The notes: a model not told the origin generated them from the sequence alone. Positions 10,611-21,937 are shown, counted from the first letter of the stretch. The stretch: DNA of 64,000 bases from Casuarina equisetifolia (GCA_028551475.1 CM052357.1:15857931-15921930); one strand, 5' to 3'. Numbers and translations are program-made.

Positions 10611-13366
10611 TGTTGGAATATATTATTAGAATATATTAACATTTTGGTGATGAGATAAATAGGAATTATAATATGAAAATATTATAATTAAAATCATCTA
10701 TTGATTGTTTATTAATTTAAATAAGAAAATGATGCTGGACTTTTGTCTGTGGAGGAAGTTCAAATAAAAAGATCCAGATCGGTGAAGCCTAGTTCGCTGC
10801 CTGAGTTCGTGCAAACCAGCCCGCAATCTATGGTCCAGTATGCAACCCAAATTAGCTAGGGATGGCCTAGATCAAAGCAAGCCAGTGAGCCCAAAGGTGA
10901 GCAACCTAGTCCAGTGCACAGCCTAGTTTGAATTGATTAAGTGACCCAACTGGACCCCGCGAACTAAAAGCGTTCAACACCCAACTACACTGCAACTCAC
11001 TAGTAAAAATGGTTACCGGAAATTGCTTAGTTCAAGCTGGAAAAGGTGTCAATGGATAGTTAACAAAGAGTAGAACAAATCCATGACGAAAGATCAGTGA
11101 TCCACTATTCAAAGAAGATTAATTTGAAAAAATTAAGGTGTTTTTTACAGTTTGTGACCTAATTACTTAAAAGAGAAATTGAAAGTAAGTTAGAGAGTTT
11201 TTGAACCTAAAATCATGGAACTTTTGTAAAGAAGAAGTTGATCTATTAATTTGCAAAGCACCCATAAAGAATTACTTCAAGATTGAAAAGGATTAAGGAG
11301 GGTTTAAGTGTTTTGACCTGGTAACATGTTTTGCCTCTACGAAGCTCCAATTTAGTAACTTAAAACTTGGACGAAACGATGGCATTTTGGAGCATAATTT
11401 TGAATCGTATTATGATAGAACACAAACCTCTCTCCTTCCTCTCTAAACAACATGAAATCAAATGAAAATTAGGGCTCCAACAAGAAGAAGAAGTGACTTG
11501 CCTTAGAGATGTTAGGATGGTTATTTGGAGGTGAAAGTTAAGTTATTTTGAAGCTACTTAAGAGCATCATACTCACTGTTATTAGTAGGTCCGAAAATGA
11601 GAGAGAAAGCAATCATTTTTCAAGCAACTCATACTCCTTTCTCAAGCTTTTTAAGCTCACAAAATTGGTTCTTCATTTCGGTGATTCTAATTTAAGCTCA
11701 TTAATACTTTGATACACTTGTTAGGAAATAAGATTGCTCTTTAATTTATATCATATTTGAGCTAATTTCACATGAGTGAACAGTGCTAAAGTTCATGTAA
11801 TTTTGGGGCTTTTGTCCATATCATTTTATATTAAGTCTCTAATAGTTGTTTAAAGCTTCTAAACTTAAATTCATATCTTACAAAAGTTGAATTAGGAATT
11901 TGTACTTCAATTTTACTTATTGTTGAAATTCTTAGGAAGAAAATTTGTAATTAGGATTGAAAGAGTGGTTCTCTGTTTGGTGAAATTCTACATGCAAGTG
12001 TACATGTTTACCAAGTAATATAATGATAAGTACAGATATCATCCTACAGAGATTGATGCTCACTGAACTAATTAATTACTAATGGTGAACAATTTCTAAA
12101 GTTTATCTAGCAAATCAAAAAGGTAAAACATTGATTTACTAACTAAATTTAACATAAACTTGATTAATGAAACATGTTAGAGCATCTAATTTTACCTAAT
12201 TACTAAGTACAAATATCAATCATTCACGCTAGCAAGATTAATTATACTCATATGATGGTGAAATTTCCTAATTTATTCACTATCTTATGTCTAGGTATAG
12301 CAAATCTACTTAGGTCATTAACTTAATGTATTTTTACCCATGAATTAAATGAACTAAGTACATTAAGATATGTGAATATTCCAATTTACACCTAAAGCCA
12401 CACAAATCATATAGTATATGTCTATCCATATTAACCTATGGTTGCACATTACATGAAGCAATTGGATATTATCTTTTGTCAGTTTTAAACATGCAAATCA
12501 AATCATTTAAGTGGTAGTTAATCACTTAAAAGCATTAAACTTTGTAATATGCAACTTCACATTCATAAAATGTCTCACAAAACACCATAATCATACCTTC
12601 ATACATTATAATCAAGTTCCATCATAGCTCTAACACAATAAACTAAAATATTAAATTTACATAAACAAAAATAGTGCAAGAAATTGAACAAAACATTCTT
12701 TAAGTTGAAAAAATCAAATTTGTCACCAAAATGTCTTCAATTCAAAAAAAGTTCAAACAAATCTGCACATCGGGAAGAGAAGGAGGAGTTGGCTAAAAAG
12801 AGGGGAAGAAAACACGTTGCATGGGTTGCCATGTGACACCGTATGTTGCCACACATCGTCGTATGCTACCATGTGCCACATCATCATGGAAACCTCTAAA
12901 AAGAATTTCTACAAGTAAATAATGCTAGGGCTTGAACAAAATTTAGGGATTTTGTCTAGATCATCTATATTAGCTTTCTAACATTTGTTTGAAACTTCTA
13001 AATTGTTTATTGTATATCTTGTAAAAGCTAAGTTTGAAACTTGTAGCATTAGGCTGAAAACTTATAATTGAGTTTAAAGGATTGGTTATCCTTTGTAAGG
13101 GATTGGTTATCCTCTATAATCAACTAGTGAATTGATTGGAAAAATGACTCTAACAAGTTGCTAGGGTAGGGTGGAATAGGTTCCAAGGTGGCTTGGGCTG
13201 AACCACTTTCCAAAAATTGATTGTTTTTGTGTGATTGTGTTTTGTGTAAATTTTTACTTACTATCATATGATCATTAATTGCTTCACATAATGAAAAAGA
13301 AAAAAAGACAAGAATTTTTAAGAAACCTAATTCACCTCCCCTTTTAAGTTGCTATAGGATCCAACA
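10611..13366 (+). repeat. Long LTR copy A (SIRE-like group), enlarged by an internal insertion
   Basis: The block begins TGTTGGAATATATTA and ends GGATCCAACA, with inverted TG/CA termini. Read on the minus strand from 13366 it matches copy B (17267-18910): both begin TGTTGGATCCTATAGCAACY and share GGTGAATTAGGTTTCT, a CCAAGCCACCT stretch, and an AT-rich far end. It is about 1.1 kb longer than B because it holds a family C segment (11976-~12890) and a duplicated LTR stretch: 11780-11975 resembles 12900-13090. No element interior is attached, so it is either a solo LTR or what survives of an element. Its right end abuts the broken 5' LTR of the Gypsy element. Orientation is inferred from the layout of the left-edge element. 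Confidence 0.65.
11976..12890 (-). mobile_element. Family C repeat, copy C1 (truncated, inverted)
   Basis: On the minus strand this is similar to 20080-20933 and 24425-25334. It shares the end CACTTGCATGTAGAATTTCACC, the stretch AGATTGGTGATT in other forms, a TTTATCTAGCAAATC stretch, and a GTGGCA-rich segment near 12820-12890. It lacks the first ~600 bp of the family. No protein is encoded. It lies inside LTR copy A, flanked by duplicated LTR sequence. Confidence 0.65.
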
Positions 13367-13684
13367 GTTTCTTTAGGGTTAGATTTAGTTCCCTATTTAA
13401 AAAGTGAGTTATTTTAACTGTAAGTAGAGTTTTTTTTTTCAATGAAATAAAAAACCCTGACTTATTTGTTCAACTTGTGATTCCTTTATCTAATTTTCAT
13501 CGAAGATTGATAATGTAGCCTTTAAGTCTATCTTGGCAACTACCATTTTCCTTTTTCCCCACTTCGTCCTACCCAAACATGTACTTCCTCATATAAAAAA
13601 ACCTCAAAACCTAAGGAGAAAAAAAAAACACCTTGCCTTAACCTTAAACAAAGCTTACTTAATTCTACCATTAGATCTACATCA
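13367..13684 (+). repeat. 5' LTR of Gypsy element, left part lost
   Basis: The sequence from TTAGGGTTAGATTTAGTTCC to CTACATCA is clearly similar to 21590-21937, including the shared CCTATTTAAA box, the AATGAAATMAAAAACYCT stretch, TACCYAAACA, and a poly-A run before ACCTTGCCTTAA. It stands just before a primer site. The left part is missing where LTR copy A begins. Confidence 0.75.
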
Positions 13685-13686
13685 AG

Positions 13687-13698
13687 TGGTATCAGAGA
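13687..13698 (+). other. Primer binding site of the Gypsy element
   Basis: TGGTATCAGAGA lies two bases inside the LTR and matches the initiator-methionine tRNA primer site in its first eleven bases. Confidence 0.8.
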
Positions 13699-13769
13699 CC
13701 AAGTTTGTTCAAGTGAGCTCTTTTAGTGATGTATAATTGTAGTAGCTTTTCTCCCCTAGTTCCACCATG

Positions 13770-14740
13770 GGAAGTAGTAAACAGAACATTAGCACTTAAG
13801 TTAGGCAAGGTGAAAAAGAAACTGTCAAATGTTCTCTAGATCTTAAAAGCCCAAACTTTATGCCAAAGGCCCCAAGGCAACCAATACAATGATTATGCCT
13901 CCTAAGAAAATTCTGACAATGATGGGAAGGGGAGGAGAAGAAGGTAAGGTGACGATGATTATGGCCTACAAGTGGAGATTCTTGAATTTAAAGGTACTCT
14001 TGGCTCTAGTGAATTTGTTGGTTGGTTATATCCTATTGAAAGGGTATTTGAGTTTATGGGGTATGATGATCAAAAGAAGTATAAAGTGATCATTCTTCAA
14101 CTTAAAGAATATGCTTCTTTATGATGGGAGAATATTAAGAAACAAAAAGGCTGAGATGATAAGGATAAGGTTTGTTCATGAGAAAAATTAAAGAAATTGC
14201 TTAAAAAATTATTCTTACCAAATGATTACAAACAAGGCTTCTATCTCAAGATACATGCTCTCAAGCAAGATGACAGGAGTGTGGAGATCACATTAGGGAA
14301 TTTGAAACACTTATGATGAGGTATGAGTTGGCAAACCCCAAAAAGACTACCACAGCATGATTTCTTAAGGGCTTGAAATCTGAGATATCTAACATGGTAG
14401 AATTGCAAGCTTATTTTTATTTTTATTTTTATTTTTTTAACGATGTTTGCAAGCTAGCCATCAAAGTGGAGAGGTAATGGAAGGCCATGAAGGGCATTGA
14501 ATCTAACAAGAAGGGCATAAGTTCAAGGTCCTTCATCAAAGGGACTACTTTCCACAAGGATCCCTTATCCTATAGTAAATTTGAGATCACCAACAAGAAA
14601 ATAGACAAATAAAAAGTTGGGGAAATTTTAAAGGTAAAAACCAATTTGCAAAGCAAGATCCAAAGAATGAAAGTGCTTTATATGCTAAGGATATGGTCAC
14701 TTACAAGCTAATTGTTTAAATAGGAGACTAATGACCATAA
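13770..14740 (+). pseudogene. Gypsy gag remnant with interrupted zinc knuckle
   Basis: Translations in shifting frames give the plant Gypsy gag core: KKLFLPNDYKQGFYLKIHAL near 14200-14265, followed by a DDRSVEITLGNLKHL segment. A CCHC zinc knuckle lies at 14674-14720 in the form C-F-I-C-stop-G-Y-G-H-L-Q-A-N-C. The stop TAA at 14686-14688 replaces what is normally a Gln codon, so the RNA-binding knuckle is present but broken. Gag would form the particle shell. Confidence 0.75.
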
Positions 14741-14869
14741 TAGAAATTAAGAATTATCAAGCCTATTATAAAAAGGAGTTTGGTGATAATGAGCTTGAGG
14801 TTGAACTAGAGGAGAAGAATGAGATCATTAAGCAACATGATTCTAGAAGTATGCTCATTCTTTAGTGAG

Positions 14870-15345
14870 CCTTACATGCCCAATTTAGTCCACCTAATGA
14901 ACAAAGAGAAAACATCTTCCAAACTTTATGCACAATCAATGTAAAGGTGTGTTATGTTATTATTGATAATGGGAGTTGTGCTAATGTGGCTTCTACAACT
15001 CTTGTGGAGAAGTTGAGCTTGCCTAAATTAGATCATCCAAATCCTTACAAACTACAATGGTTGAGCCAAATGAATCATCTTTAAGTTTAAAGGTAAGTCT
15101 TACTTACTTTTTCCATTGCTAAGCATTATATTGATTAGGTTACTTGTTATGTTATACCTATGGATGCTTATAATTTGTTGTTGGGAAGGTCATGGCAATA
15201 CAATAGGGATGCTAAGAATGATAGTAAAAATAAAACTTATTCCTCCATGATTGGTGCAAAACTTATTACTTCAACTCCACTTAGTCCTTTCCAGATACAC
15301 CAAACACCACATGGGGTGGAAGGAATGAAAAGAATATGTTCTTGA
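14870..15345 (+). pseudogene. Gypsy aspartic protease remnant
   Basis: The active-site loop reads IIDNGSCANVASTTLVEKL at about 14955-15020; relatives usually have D-G-G-S here, and the catalytic Asp is kept. The C-terminal landmark MDAYNLLLGRSWQYNRDAKN at 15160-15219 matches the conserved M-D-A-x-x-L-L-L-G-R-P-W-Q segment. The enzyme would process gag-pol. Intervening frame breaks make it non-functional. Confidence 0.8.
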
Positions 15346-15609
15346 GTGAAGAACAAGTGCAAAAAGCCATTTAAAAACACAAACCCATCCTTGCATTACT
15401 TGTAAGGAGAAATAAGGTGAGTGACCCATATCCTTTTATTCAACCACTCTTAATTGAATTGCTGGTCTATTCCCCAATGACCTTCCATTAGGTTTGCCGT
15501 CAATTAGATGGATAGAACATCATATAAATCTACTTTTAGAGAGACCTTAATCTAACAAAGTAGCTTATAGATATAACCCTTAAAAGGTTAGGGAACAATA
15601 AAGGCAAGT

Positions 15610-16190
15610 GGATAAATTGCTTAGCGAGGTTTATAAGGGGAAGTATAAGACCATGTTTGGTTCTAGCCTTATTGGTGTCAAAGAAGGGTGGTTCATTTCA
15701 AATGTGCATAGATAGTAAAGCCATCAATAACATTACCATCAAATATAGGTAATACATTCTAAGGCTTGATGACATGTTGGATGAGTAGTTATATAGGGTC
15801 ACCATCTTTTTCAAAGTGGACCTAAGGAGTGGCTACCATCAAATCCAAATAAAAAAAGGAAATGAATGGAGAATAGCTTTCAAACCAGAAGGAGGAATGT
15901 ATGAATTAATGGTCATGCCATTAGGCCTTTTTAATGCACCTAATACCTTCATACATTTAATGAATGAGGTGTTTCATCCCTTTCTTGGTAAATTTTTTAT
16001 GGTTTATTTTAATGATATCTTTATTTATATTAAATGTGAAAGGGAGCATTTAGATCATTTAAGGCAAGTCTTTGATGCATTAAGAAAACAAAAGCTTTTT
16101 AATAAGTTGCAAAAGTGTGAATTCTTTTCCCCTAGTATTATGCTCCTTGGATATGTAGTTTCAAAAAAAAGGTATTATAGTTAATTAATC
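15610..16190 (+). pseudogene. Gypsy reverse transcriptase remnant with altered catalytic motif
   Basis: An open stretch at 15816-16184 gives MDLRSGYHQIQIKKGNEWRI, MVMPLGLFNAPNTFIHLMNE and FMVYFNDIFIY, all landmarks of the Gypsy polymerase palm and fingers. Upstream, the frame preceding 15816 shows [20 protein letters not shown] with stops. The normal Y-V-D-D catalytic box reads Y-F-N-D, so the first catalytic Asp is lost. The domain would copy element RNA into DNA. Confidence 0.9.
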
Positions 16191-16429
16191 CAAGGTGGTG
16201 GCAATTAAGTCTTGGCCTAAGCTTAGTTTCATTACTAAGGTCAAGAGTTTTCATGGCATAGCTTCATTTTAGCGATAGTTTGTCTCCAACTTCAACACTA
16301 TTATGGCCCCCATTACTAAATGTATGAAGAGAAGTCTTTTTGAGTAGACAAAGAAAGCATATGAAGCTTTAAGGGTGATTAAGCAAAATTTTTATAAAGC
16401 TTTAGTTCTTGCATTACTAAATTTGATAT

Positions 16430-16800
16430 AAGGTCTTTAAAGTGGAATGTGATGCTAGTGGTGTTGGTATAGGGATTATCTTCATTAAAGCCAATAGGCT
16501 ATTAGCTTATTTTAATAAGAAGCTTAATAATTGCAAAAGGAATTCTCCACTTATGATAAAGATCATGAGGGCTTTAGATCATTAGAGTCATTGCTTAAAA
16601 CCTAGATTGTTTTTTTTTTACATTCAAATCACCAAGCTTTGAAGTTCCTAAATAGCCAACATAAGCTTAACTTAAGGCATGCAAAATGTAGAATTTCACC
16701 ATTCCTTCTTATTTTTTTCTCATTATAAACCAAGTGTGGCTAATATTTTTGTAGATGCATTATCTAGAAGGTATTCCTTGCTTACTACTCTAGATTCTAG
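16430..16800 (+). pseudogene. Gypsy RNase H remnant and start of integrase linker
   Basis: VFKVECDASGVGIGIIF at about 16434-16484 matches the first RNase H motif of Gypsy elements. Stops follow in the region that would hold the remaining motifs. The later frame at 16679-16870 includes HYKPSVANIFVDALSRRY, the usual N-x-V-A-D-A-L-S-R segment at the end of RNase H. Confidence 0.8.
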
Positions 16801-16959
16801 AATAGTTAGTTTTCAACTTATAAAGAAACATTATCTTAGGGATATAAATATGTATTTGCTCCTGGCATAATGTATGAAAGGTACCAATGAAGATTATATG
16901 GTTCATGAAGGGTTTCTCTCCAAAGGGAATTAGTTGTGTGTTCCAAAAGGTTCCTCTAA

Positions 16960-17266
16960 AAAAGTGCTAAGGAAAGAGGCACATAGAGGAGGTTTGGCTA
17001 GTTATTTTCGGATTTACAGGCCCTTGGAGATTCTCAAGGAGCATTTTTATTGGCAAAAAATGTAGCAAAATGTCCAAGCTACCATTTCTAGATATGGTAC
17101 ATGTTAAAAAGCAAAGAGTCATTTCAAGCCAAGGCCTTACATTCCATTGCCGGTTCCAAACTAGCCTTGGAAAGATCTTAGTATGGATTTCATTGTGACA
17201 CTCCTAAACTCAAAAAGAGAAACAGTTCATTATGGCAATAGTAGATCAATTTTCTAAGATGGCATG
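16960..17266 (+). pseudogene. Gypsy integrase, N-terminal part (before LTR insertion)
   Basis: Translation gives EILKEHFYWQKM, then a damaged His/Cys zinc segment with the second cysteine pair partly replaced or followed by a stop, then PRPYIPLPVP, PWKDLSMDFIVTLL and MAIVDQFSKMA. The Asp of SMDF is the first acidic residue of the DDE triad. The frame is cut at 17266 by LTR copy B and picked up again at 18911. Confidence 0.85.
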
Positions 17267-18910
17267 TGTTGGATCCTATAGCAACCTGAGAAGGAGGGTG
17301 AATTAGGTTTCTCACAAATACTTTTGTCTTTTTCATTTTTAGTATGTGTAGCAATTAATATATGGTAGCAACTAAAGTATCCATACAAAGCATAATCACA
17401 TAAAGACAAGTGATTTTTGGTAGGTGGTTTAGCCCAAGCCACCTCAATACCTACTTCACCCCACTCTAGCAACTTGATAAAGTCACTTTTCCAATCAATT
17501 CAAAATTGATTACAAGGGATAACCAATCCCTCAAACTCAGTTACAAGTTTTCTCTTAAATATTACAAATTTTTAGCTTAGCTTCTACATGATATGCAATA
17601 TACAGTTTAAAAACTTTATACAAGTGCTACAAAGCTATTATATAATGATTTGGACAAAAGCCCCAAATTTTGTTCAAGCCCTAGCACTATTCACTTGTAA
17701 AAAATCAACTCAATAACAATATGTATTGAAACACAAAGTGATTCTCTAACAAGTAAGTAAAAATAGTAGTAAACTCAAAATATAGTCACCCAATGAAGAA
17801 CAAATTTGCAAGTTGGATAAGCTTGATAGAAAAGTATAAGTTTCTTAAAAAGATGTTTACTTTTTTCTTTTCTCTTTTTTTCATTCCCTACTGTACCAAT
17901 AAGCATTATGCTTTTAAATAGCATCAAAGAGACTAGCCTTATCTTTGGAGTAGATCACATCTTCTCCCCATTGGAGCTCTCTCTTCCTCATTCTTTGCCT
18001 AATTTTATGCTCATATGAAAGAAGGAATATGGGACTTGCTTTCTATCTTAATCCCATTCAAAATTGTTCTCCAAAATGCAAACGTTTCATCCAAATTTTA
18101 AGTTAATAATTCAAAGCTTTGCAAAAGCAAAAATGGGTCAAGGGTTAGGTTTTTGGGTTTCACTTAAATCCTCCTCAATCCTTTTCAATCTTAAAGTAAA
18201 TCTTCGTTGGTACTTCACAAATCAAAGAATTAACTTCTTACTTGATAAACCCCTATGATTTTGGCTTTAAAAATACTCTAATTCACTTCTAATTGCTCTT
18301 TCAATCAATTAGGTCATAGGTTGCGAAGAACACCTTAATCTCTTCAATTTCTAAGTAATGGGTCACTAATTTTTGTTCACATATTCCTTTTCTTCTTCAA
18401 TACCTTTAAATGAATCAATTTTTAGTCTTAACAAAGCATTCGACAATAGCCAATTTTTGTAGTGAGTCATAGGCATCATCAAGTCGGTAGAACTCATTTT
18501 TATTCTTCTAGGTCATGAAGTAGGTTTGGATCACACAAAAGCGGGTCATGAACTTGAACGTGGGTCACGGTTATGGACCACGGGTCATGATGCCTTCTAG
18601 GTTGTGAGCTCACGTTGATATGGGTCACACCCAGCTGGTTTGGGTTGCACTTGGCTTACTCGTGAGTGGTGGCACCTTTTGTTTATGAACTATGTCGTGA
18701 CAACGTTGGGCTCACACACAATTTACCCATGTCTTGGTTCCACCGATCTAGGCTTCTGTGGGCAGCACTAAATAGTCCATTTTCCTACAAATTGCTCTAA
18801 CATTATTTTTCATATTTAAACCAACAAATAAGCAATGATTTTAATTATAATATTTTTATATTATAATTTTTTATTTGTCATCATCAAAATATTAATATAT
18901 TCTAATAACA
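17267..18910 (-). repeat. Long LTR copy B (SIRE-like group), probably a solo LTR, inside Gypsy integrase
   Basis: The block begins TGTTGGATCCTATAGCAACC and ends in the AT-rich TATATTCTAATAACA. It is the inverted counterpart of copy A and is about the length of the left-edge LTR (1.6 kb). It interrupts the Gypsy integrase frame between FSKMA and PCHKMDDAS. Flanking pentamers GCATG (left) and ACATG (right, overlapping the last bases) nearly match and could be the target duplication. Relative to copy A the last ~10 bp are missing. A single LTR with no interior points to LTR-LTR recombination. ORFs inside are LTR noise. Confidence 0.75.
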
Positions 18911-19403
18911 TGCTTTACCCATGCCATAAGATGGATGATGCCTCTAACATTGTTAATTTGTTCTGCAAGGAGATTGTGAGATTGCATGGAACTCCAAGAA
19001 CTATTGTATCTGATCTAGTTACCAAGTTTTTAAGTCATTTTCTTAGAACATTACAAGGAAAACTTGGCACCAAGCTCTTATTCAATACTTCTTATCATTT
19101 ACGAACTAATGGCCAAACTGAGGCAATTAATCAAATATTATGAACTTTCTTGTACACCATGGTAAACTAGAATCTAAAAGTTTGGGACTTGAAACTTGCT
19201 CATGCTAAGTTTGTGTATAATTGAGCTTCAAATTGTACCATTGGACATTCTTCATTTGACGTAATTTATGGAGTCAATTCAATTACTCCTATTAAGCTGA
19301 CCTCTATGCCCTTTGATACTTAAGTTATTATAAATGCAAATGAGAAGGCCAAAACAATGAAAAAGTTTCACAAGCATGTTTAGTCTCAAATGGACAAGGC
19401 TAA
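18911..19403 (+). pseudogene. Gypsy integrase, catalytic core continued
   Basis: The frame gives [40 protein letters not shown] and [18 protein letters not shown]. The second triad residue is kept (SD) and the Glu of GQTEAIN is present. It ends with SQMDKAN at 19386-19403, exactly where family C copy C2 begins. Stops occur after INQIL. It would insert element DNA into the host genome. Confidence 0.88.
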
Positions 19404-20943
19404 TGATAACTCTATTTCTTATAAGATTAGAATGACTACTTTAGGCATTATATAATGTGGTATTTGTTAAATTAGATTTGTATTTGTCTATATTCATACA
19501 TATTTTTTTATTTCAAATAACAAACCCAAAATAGGAGAAAATGGAAGAAAAGAAGCAAAAAAGGAACAAAAAAAACAAAGAAAAAAAGAAAGAAGCAAGT
19601 GTCTAAACATTGTGTGGTTTTGAAGCAAGTAAAAAAGGAAACAAGGAAAAAAAAATATGCGAATCATTGTATTATGGGTTAAACCAGCAAAGAGAGAAAG
19701 GAACTTGGATTGTCGTAAGGGAGGTTGGTCGAAGAGGTAAAGAAAAAGAGAGAAATGGGTGGTTCGTGAATGAGACAGAGAGGTGAACGTTGGCATGGGA
19801 CCATTGTGTGACAATCGACCTAAATGTCACCACATTCATTTTCTTTAGTGAGCAAAACCTATATGAAAAGGGGTGGTACCACGACCCATCTCTAATTGAT
19901 TTAGGCTCTTTTTTTGGCATTTTGACCTTGTTTTTGATTGTCTAAGCTATTTTCTAACAAATCTAAGTACTTTTCAACATCATCTGGGTAGTTGTTGGTA
20001 AGTGGACAAAGAACGCCATCTAGCTTATTTTCTAGTAGATATGCACATTTTCTAGCAAATTTGCATAATTTTTTTGCAATGGCACGTGGTGGCATATGGT
20101 AGTGTGTGGCAGCTCATGTTGACATGTTTTCTTCCTCTCTTTCCAAACAACCTTTTTTCTCCTCCTTGATGCATAGAGTTGTGTAACATTTCCTTAAATT
20201 GAAGACATTTTGGTGACAACTTTCGTGTTGTTAATTTAAAGAATGCTTTGTTCAACTTCTAACATTGTTTATGTTTTTTAGTCTAGTTTGTTAGAGTTAT
20301 GATATAACTTAATTATAATAGTATGAATATTATGATTATGGTGTTTTATGAGATATTTTATATGTTTGAAGTTGCATATTACTGAGTTTAATGTGTTTGA
20401 GTGATTAGCTAACACTTAGATAAATTGATTTGCATGTTAGAGACCAACAAGAAATGACATACAATTGCTTCTTATAATGTGCAACTATAAATTAATATGG
20501 ATAGACATATATGATATGGTGTGTGTGGCTTTAGGTGTAAATTGGAATATTCATAAATCTTAATGTACTTAGTTCATTTTAATTCACATATAAAAATATA
20601 ATAAGTTAATGAGCTAAGTAGGTTCACTATACCTAGACATAAGATAGTGAATAAATTAGAAAATTTTATCATCACATTGATAAAATCAATCTTGCAAGTA
20701 TAAATGATCAACATTAGCACCTAGTAGTTAAGTGAAATTAGATGCTCTAGCATGTTTTGTTTATTGATCTTTCTTAGTTTGTTCTCTATCAATTCGGTTT
20801 GCTAGATAAATTTAAGGAGTTGTTCACAGTTAGTAATTAATTGGCTTAGTAATCACCAATCTCTATGGGACAATTTCTTACTAATCATTATATTACTTGT
20901 TTGACAGATACACTTGCATGTAAGATTTCATCAAAGAGGTTTT
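19404..20943 (+). mobile_element. Family C repeat, copy C2, inserted in Gypsy integrase
   Basis: The insert starts TGATAACTCTATTTC, like the copy at 22377, and ends near TTTCATCAAAGAGGTTTT, like the other copies (TTTCACCAAATAG). The 13-mer TGGACAAGGCTAA occurs immediately before it (19391-19403) and again at 20944-20956. Removing the insert and one 13-mer rejoins the Gypsy frame as DKAN followed by KAYKRKANN, so this is a real insertion with a direct repeat. Inside are a strongly purine-rich stretch (19500-19760), a GTGGCA-rich stretch near 20080-20115 and an AT-rich half, but no recognisable protein. The class is undetermined; a solo LTR of a Tat/Athila-like element is one possibility, though the 13-bp repeat is long for that. 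Confidence 0.75.
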
Positions 20944-21240
20944 TGGACAAGGCTAACAAGGCATATAAAAGGAAGGCCAACAACTATCAAAAGCCTTCTC
21001 TATTTCAACCAAGGGACTTATTTTGTATGCATCTTAGAAAGAAGAGATTTCCATCCAAAATGAAAAGTAAGTTAACACCTAAAGCTGATGGCCCTTTTGA
21101 AATGATTTCTAAGGTTGGGACAATGCGTACAAGGTTTATTAGCCTAATTACTATAAAGGAGTTTCAGCCATCTTCAATGTAGGTGACTTATACATTTATT
21201 TGGAAGATGCTAACCTAGAAGATTTGAGGGCAAATCCTAA
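20944..21240 (+). pseudogene. Gypsy integrase C-terminus
   Basis: The frame KAYKRKANNYQKPSLFQPRD, LFCMHLRKKRFPSKMKSKLT and KADGPFEMISKVG matches the end of plant Gypsy integrases (F-x-x-G-D-L-V-x-x-x-L-R-K-x-R-F-P, then L-x-P-R-x-D-G-P-F). It ends in a frame break; the usual GNDNAY/L segment is no longer readable. No chromodomain is visible. Confidence 0.85.
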
Positions 21241-21339
21241 TCAACCCAAGGAAATTGATGCAAGAGCATCAATGTCAACTTAAGCTATTAGTCCAACCTA
21301 TATGTTATTCATGACAATAAACACAAGTTTGGGTCATGA

Positions 21340-21937
21340 CATGATCAAATGGAGCCAAGAAGAGCATGGATAACCTTTTAATTAATATTTGGTGGTTTCC
21401 TTAAATTGTCATTGAGTCCTTAATTTTATAGAGTTTTTTTATTGTTCAAGATAATTTCTTTGTTTGGGTTTTCCTTAATTGTTTAAAACCTTGATTTGTC
21501 TAGATTTTTCTTAATTGTCTAGGACCTTAATTTGCCTAAGTTTCCTTAGTTGTCAAGAAATCCTAATTTGTTTAGATTTTCTTAGGGTTAAGTTTAGTTC
21601 CCTATTTAAATGGTGAGTAATTTCATTTGTAAGCAAAGTTTTTTTTTAATGAAATCAAAAACTCTTAGTTATTTGATGAATTTGTGATTCTTTTATCTAA
21701 TTTTTCGCTAAAGATTTATGGTGGACCACCTTCTTGATGGGTGGCATAGCGTTTAAGTATTGGAGTTATCTTGAAAATTTTCATTTTCGTTTTGTACCTT
21801 TCATCTTACCTAAACACATCCTTCCTCACACACAAAAAAAAAAAAAAACTCAAAACCTGGAAAAAAAAAAAAAAAAACAACCACCTTGCCTTAAAACTAA
21901 ATAGAGCTCACTCAAACTCACCACTGGATTCGTATTG
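21340..21937 (+). repeat. 3' LTR of Gypsy element (start approximate)
   Basis: From 21590 to 21937 it parallels 13372-13684. Its upstream part has no counterpart left at the 5' end. It contains three imperfect ~35-bp repeats at about 21476-21585 of the form TTAATTGTNTA...TTTGTCTAGATTTT. The start near 21340 is a guess from the purine-rich stretch that precedes it. Confidence 0.6.

Larger units (their letters stand above)
13367..21937 (+). mobile_element. Degraded Ty3/Gypsy retrotransposon interrupted by two insertions
   Basis: Order along the plus strand is LTR, primer site, gag, protease, reverse transcriptase, RNase H, integrase, LTR, the Ty3/Gypsy order. The integrase is split by LTR copy B (17267-18910) and by family C copy C2 (19404-~20943). 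Every domain carries stops or frame changes and no frame is long enough to be active. The two LTRs are strongly diverged by eye, so this is an old insertion and the oldest layer of the nest. A target-site duplication cannot be checked, because the 5' LTR is broken and the start of the 3' LTR is uncertain (about 21340). Confidence 0.85.
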
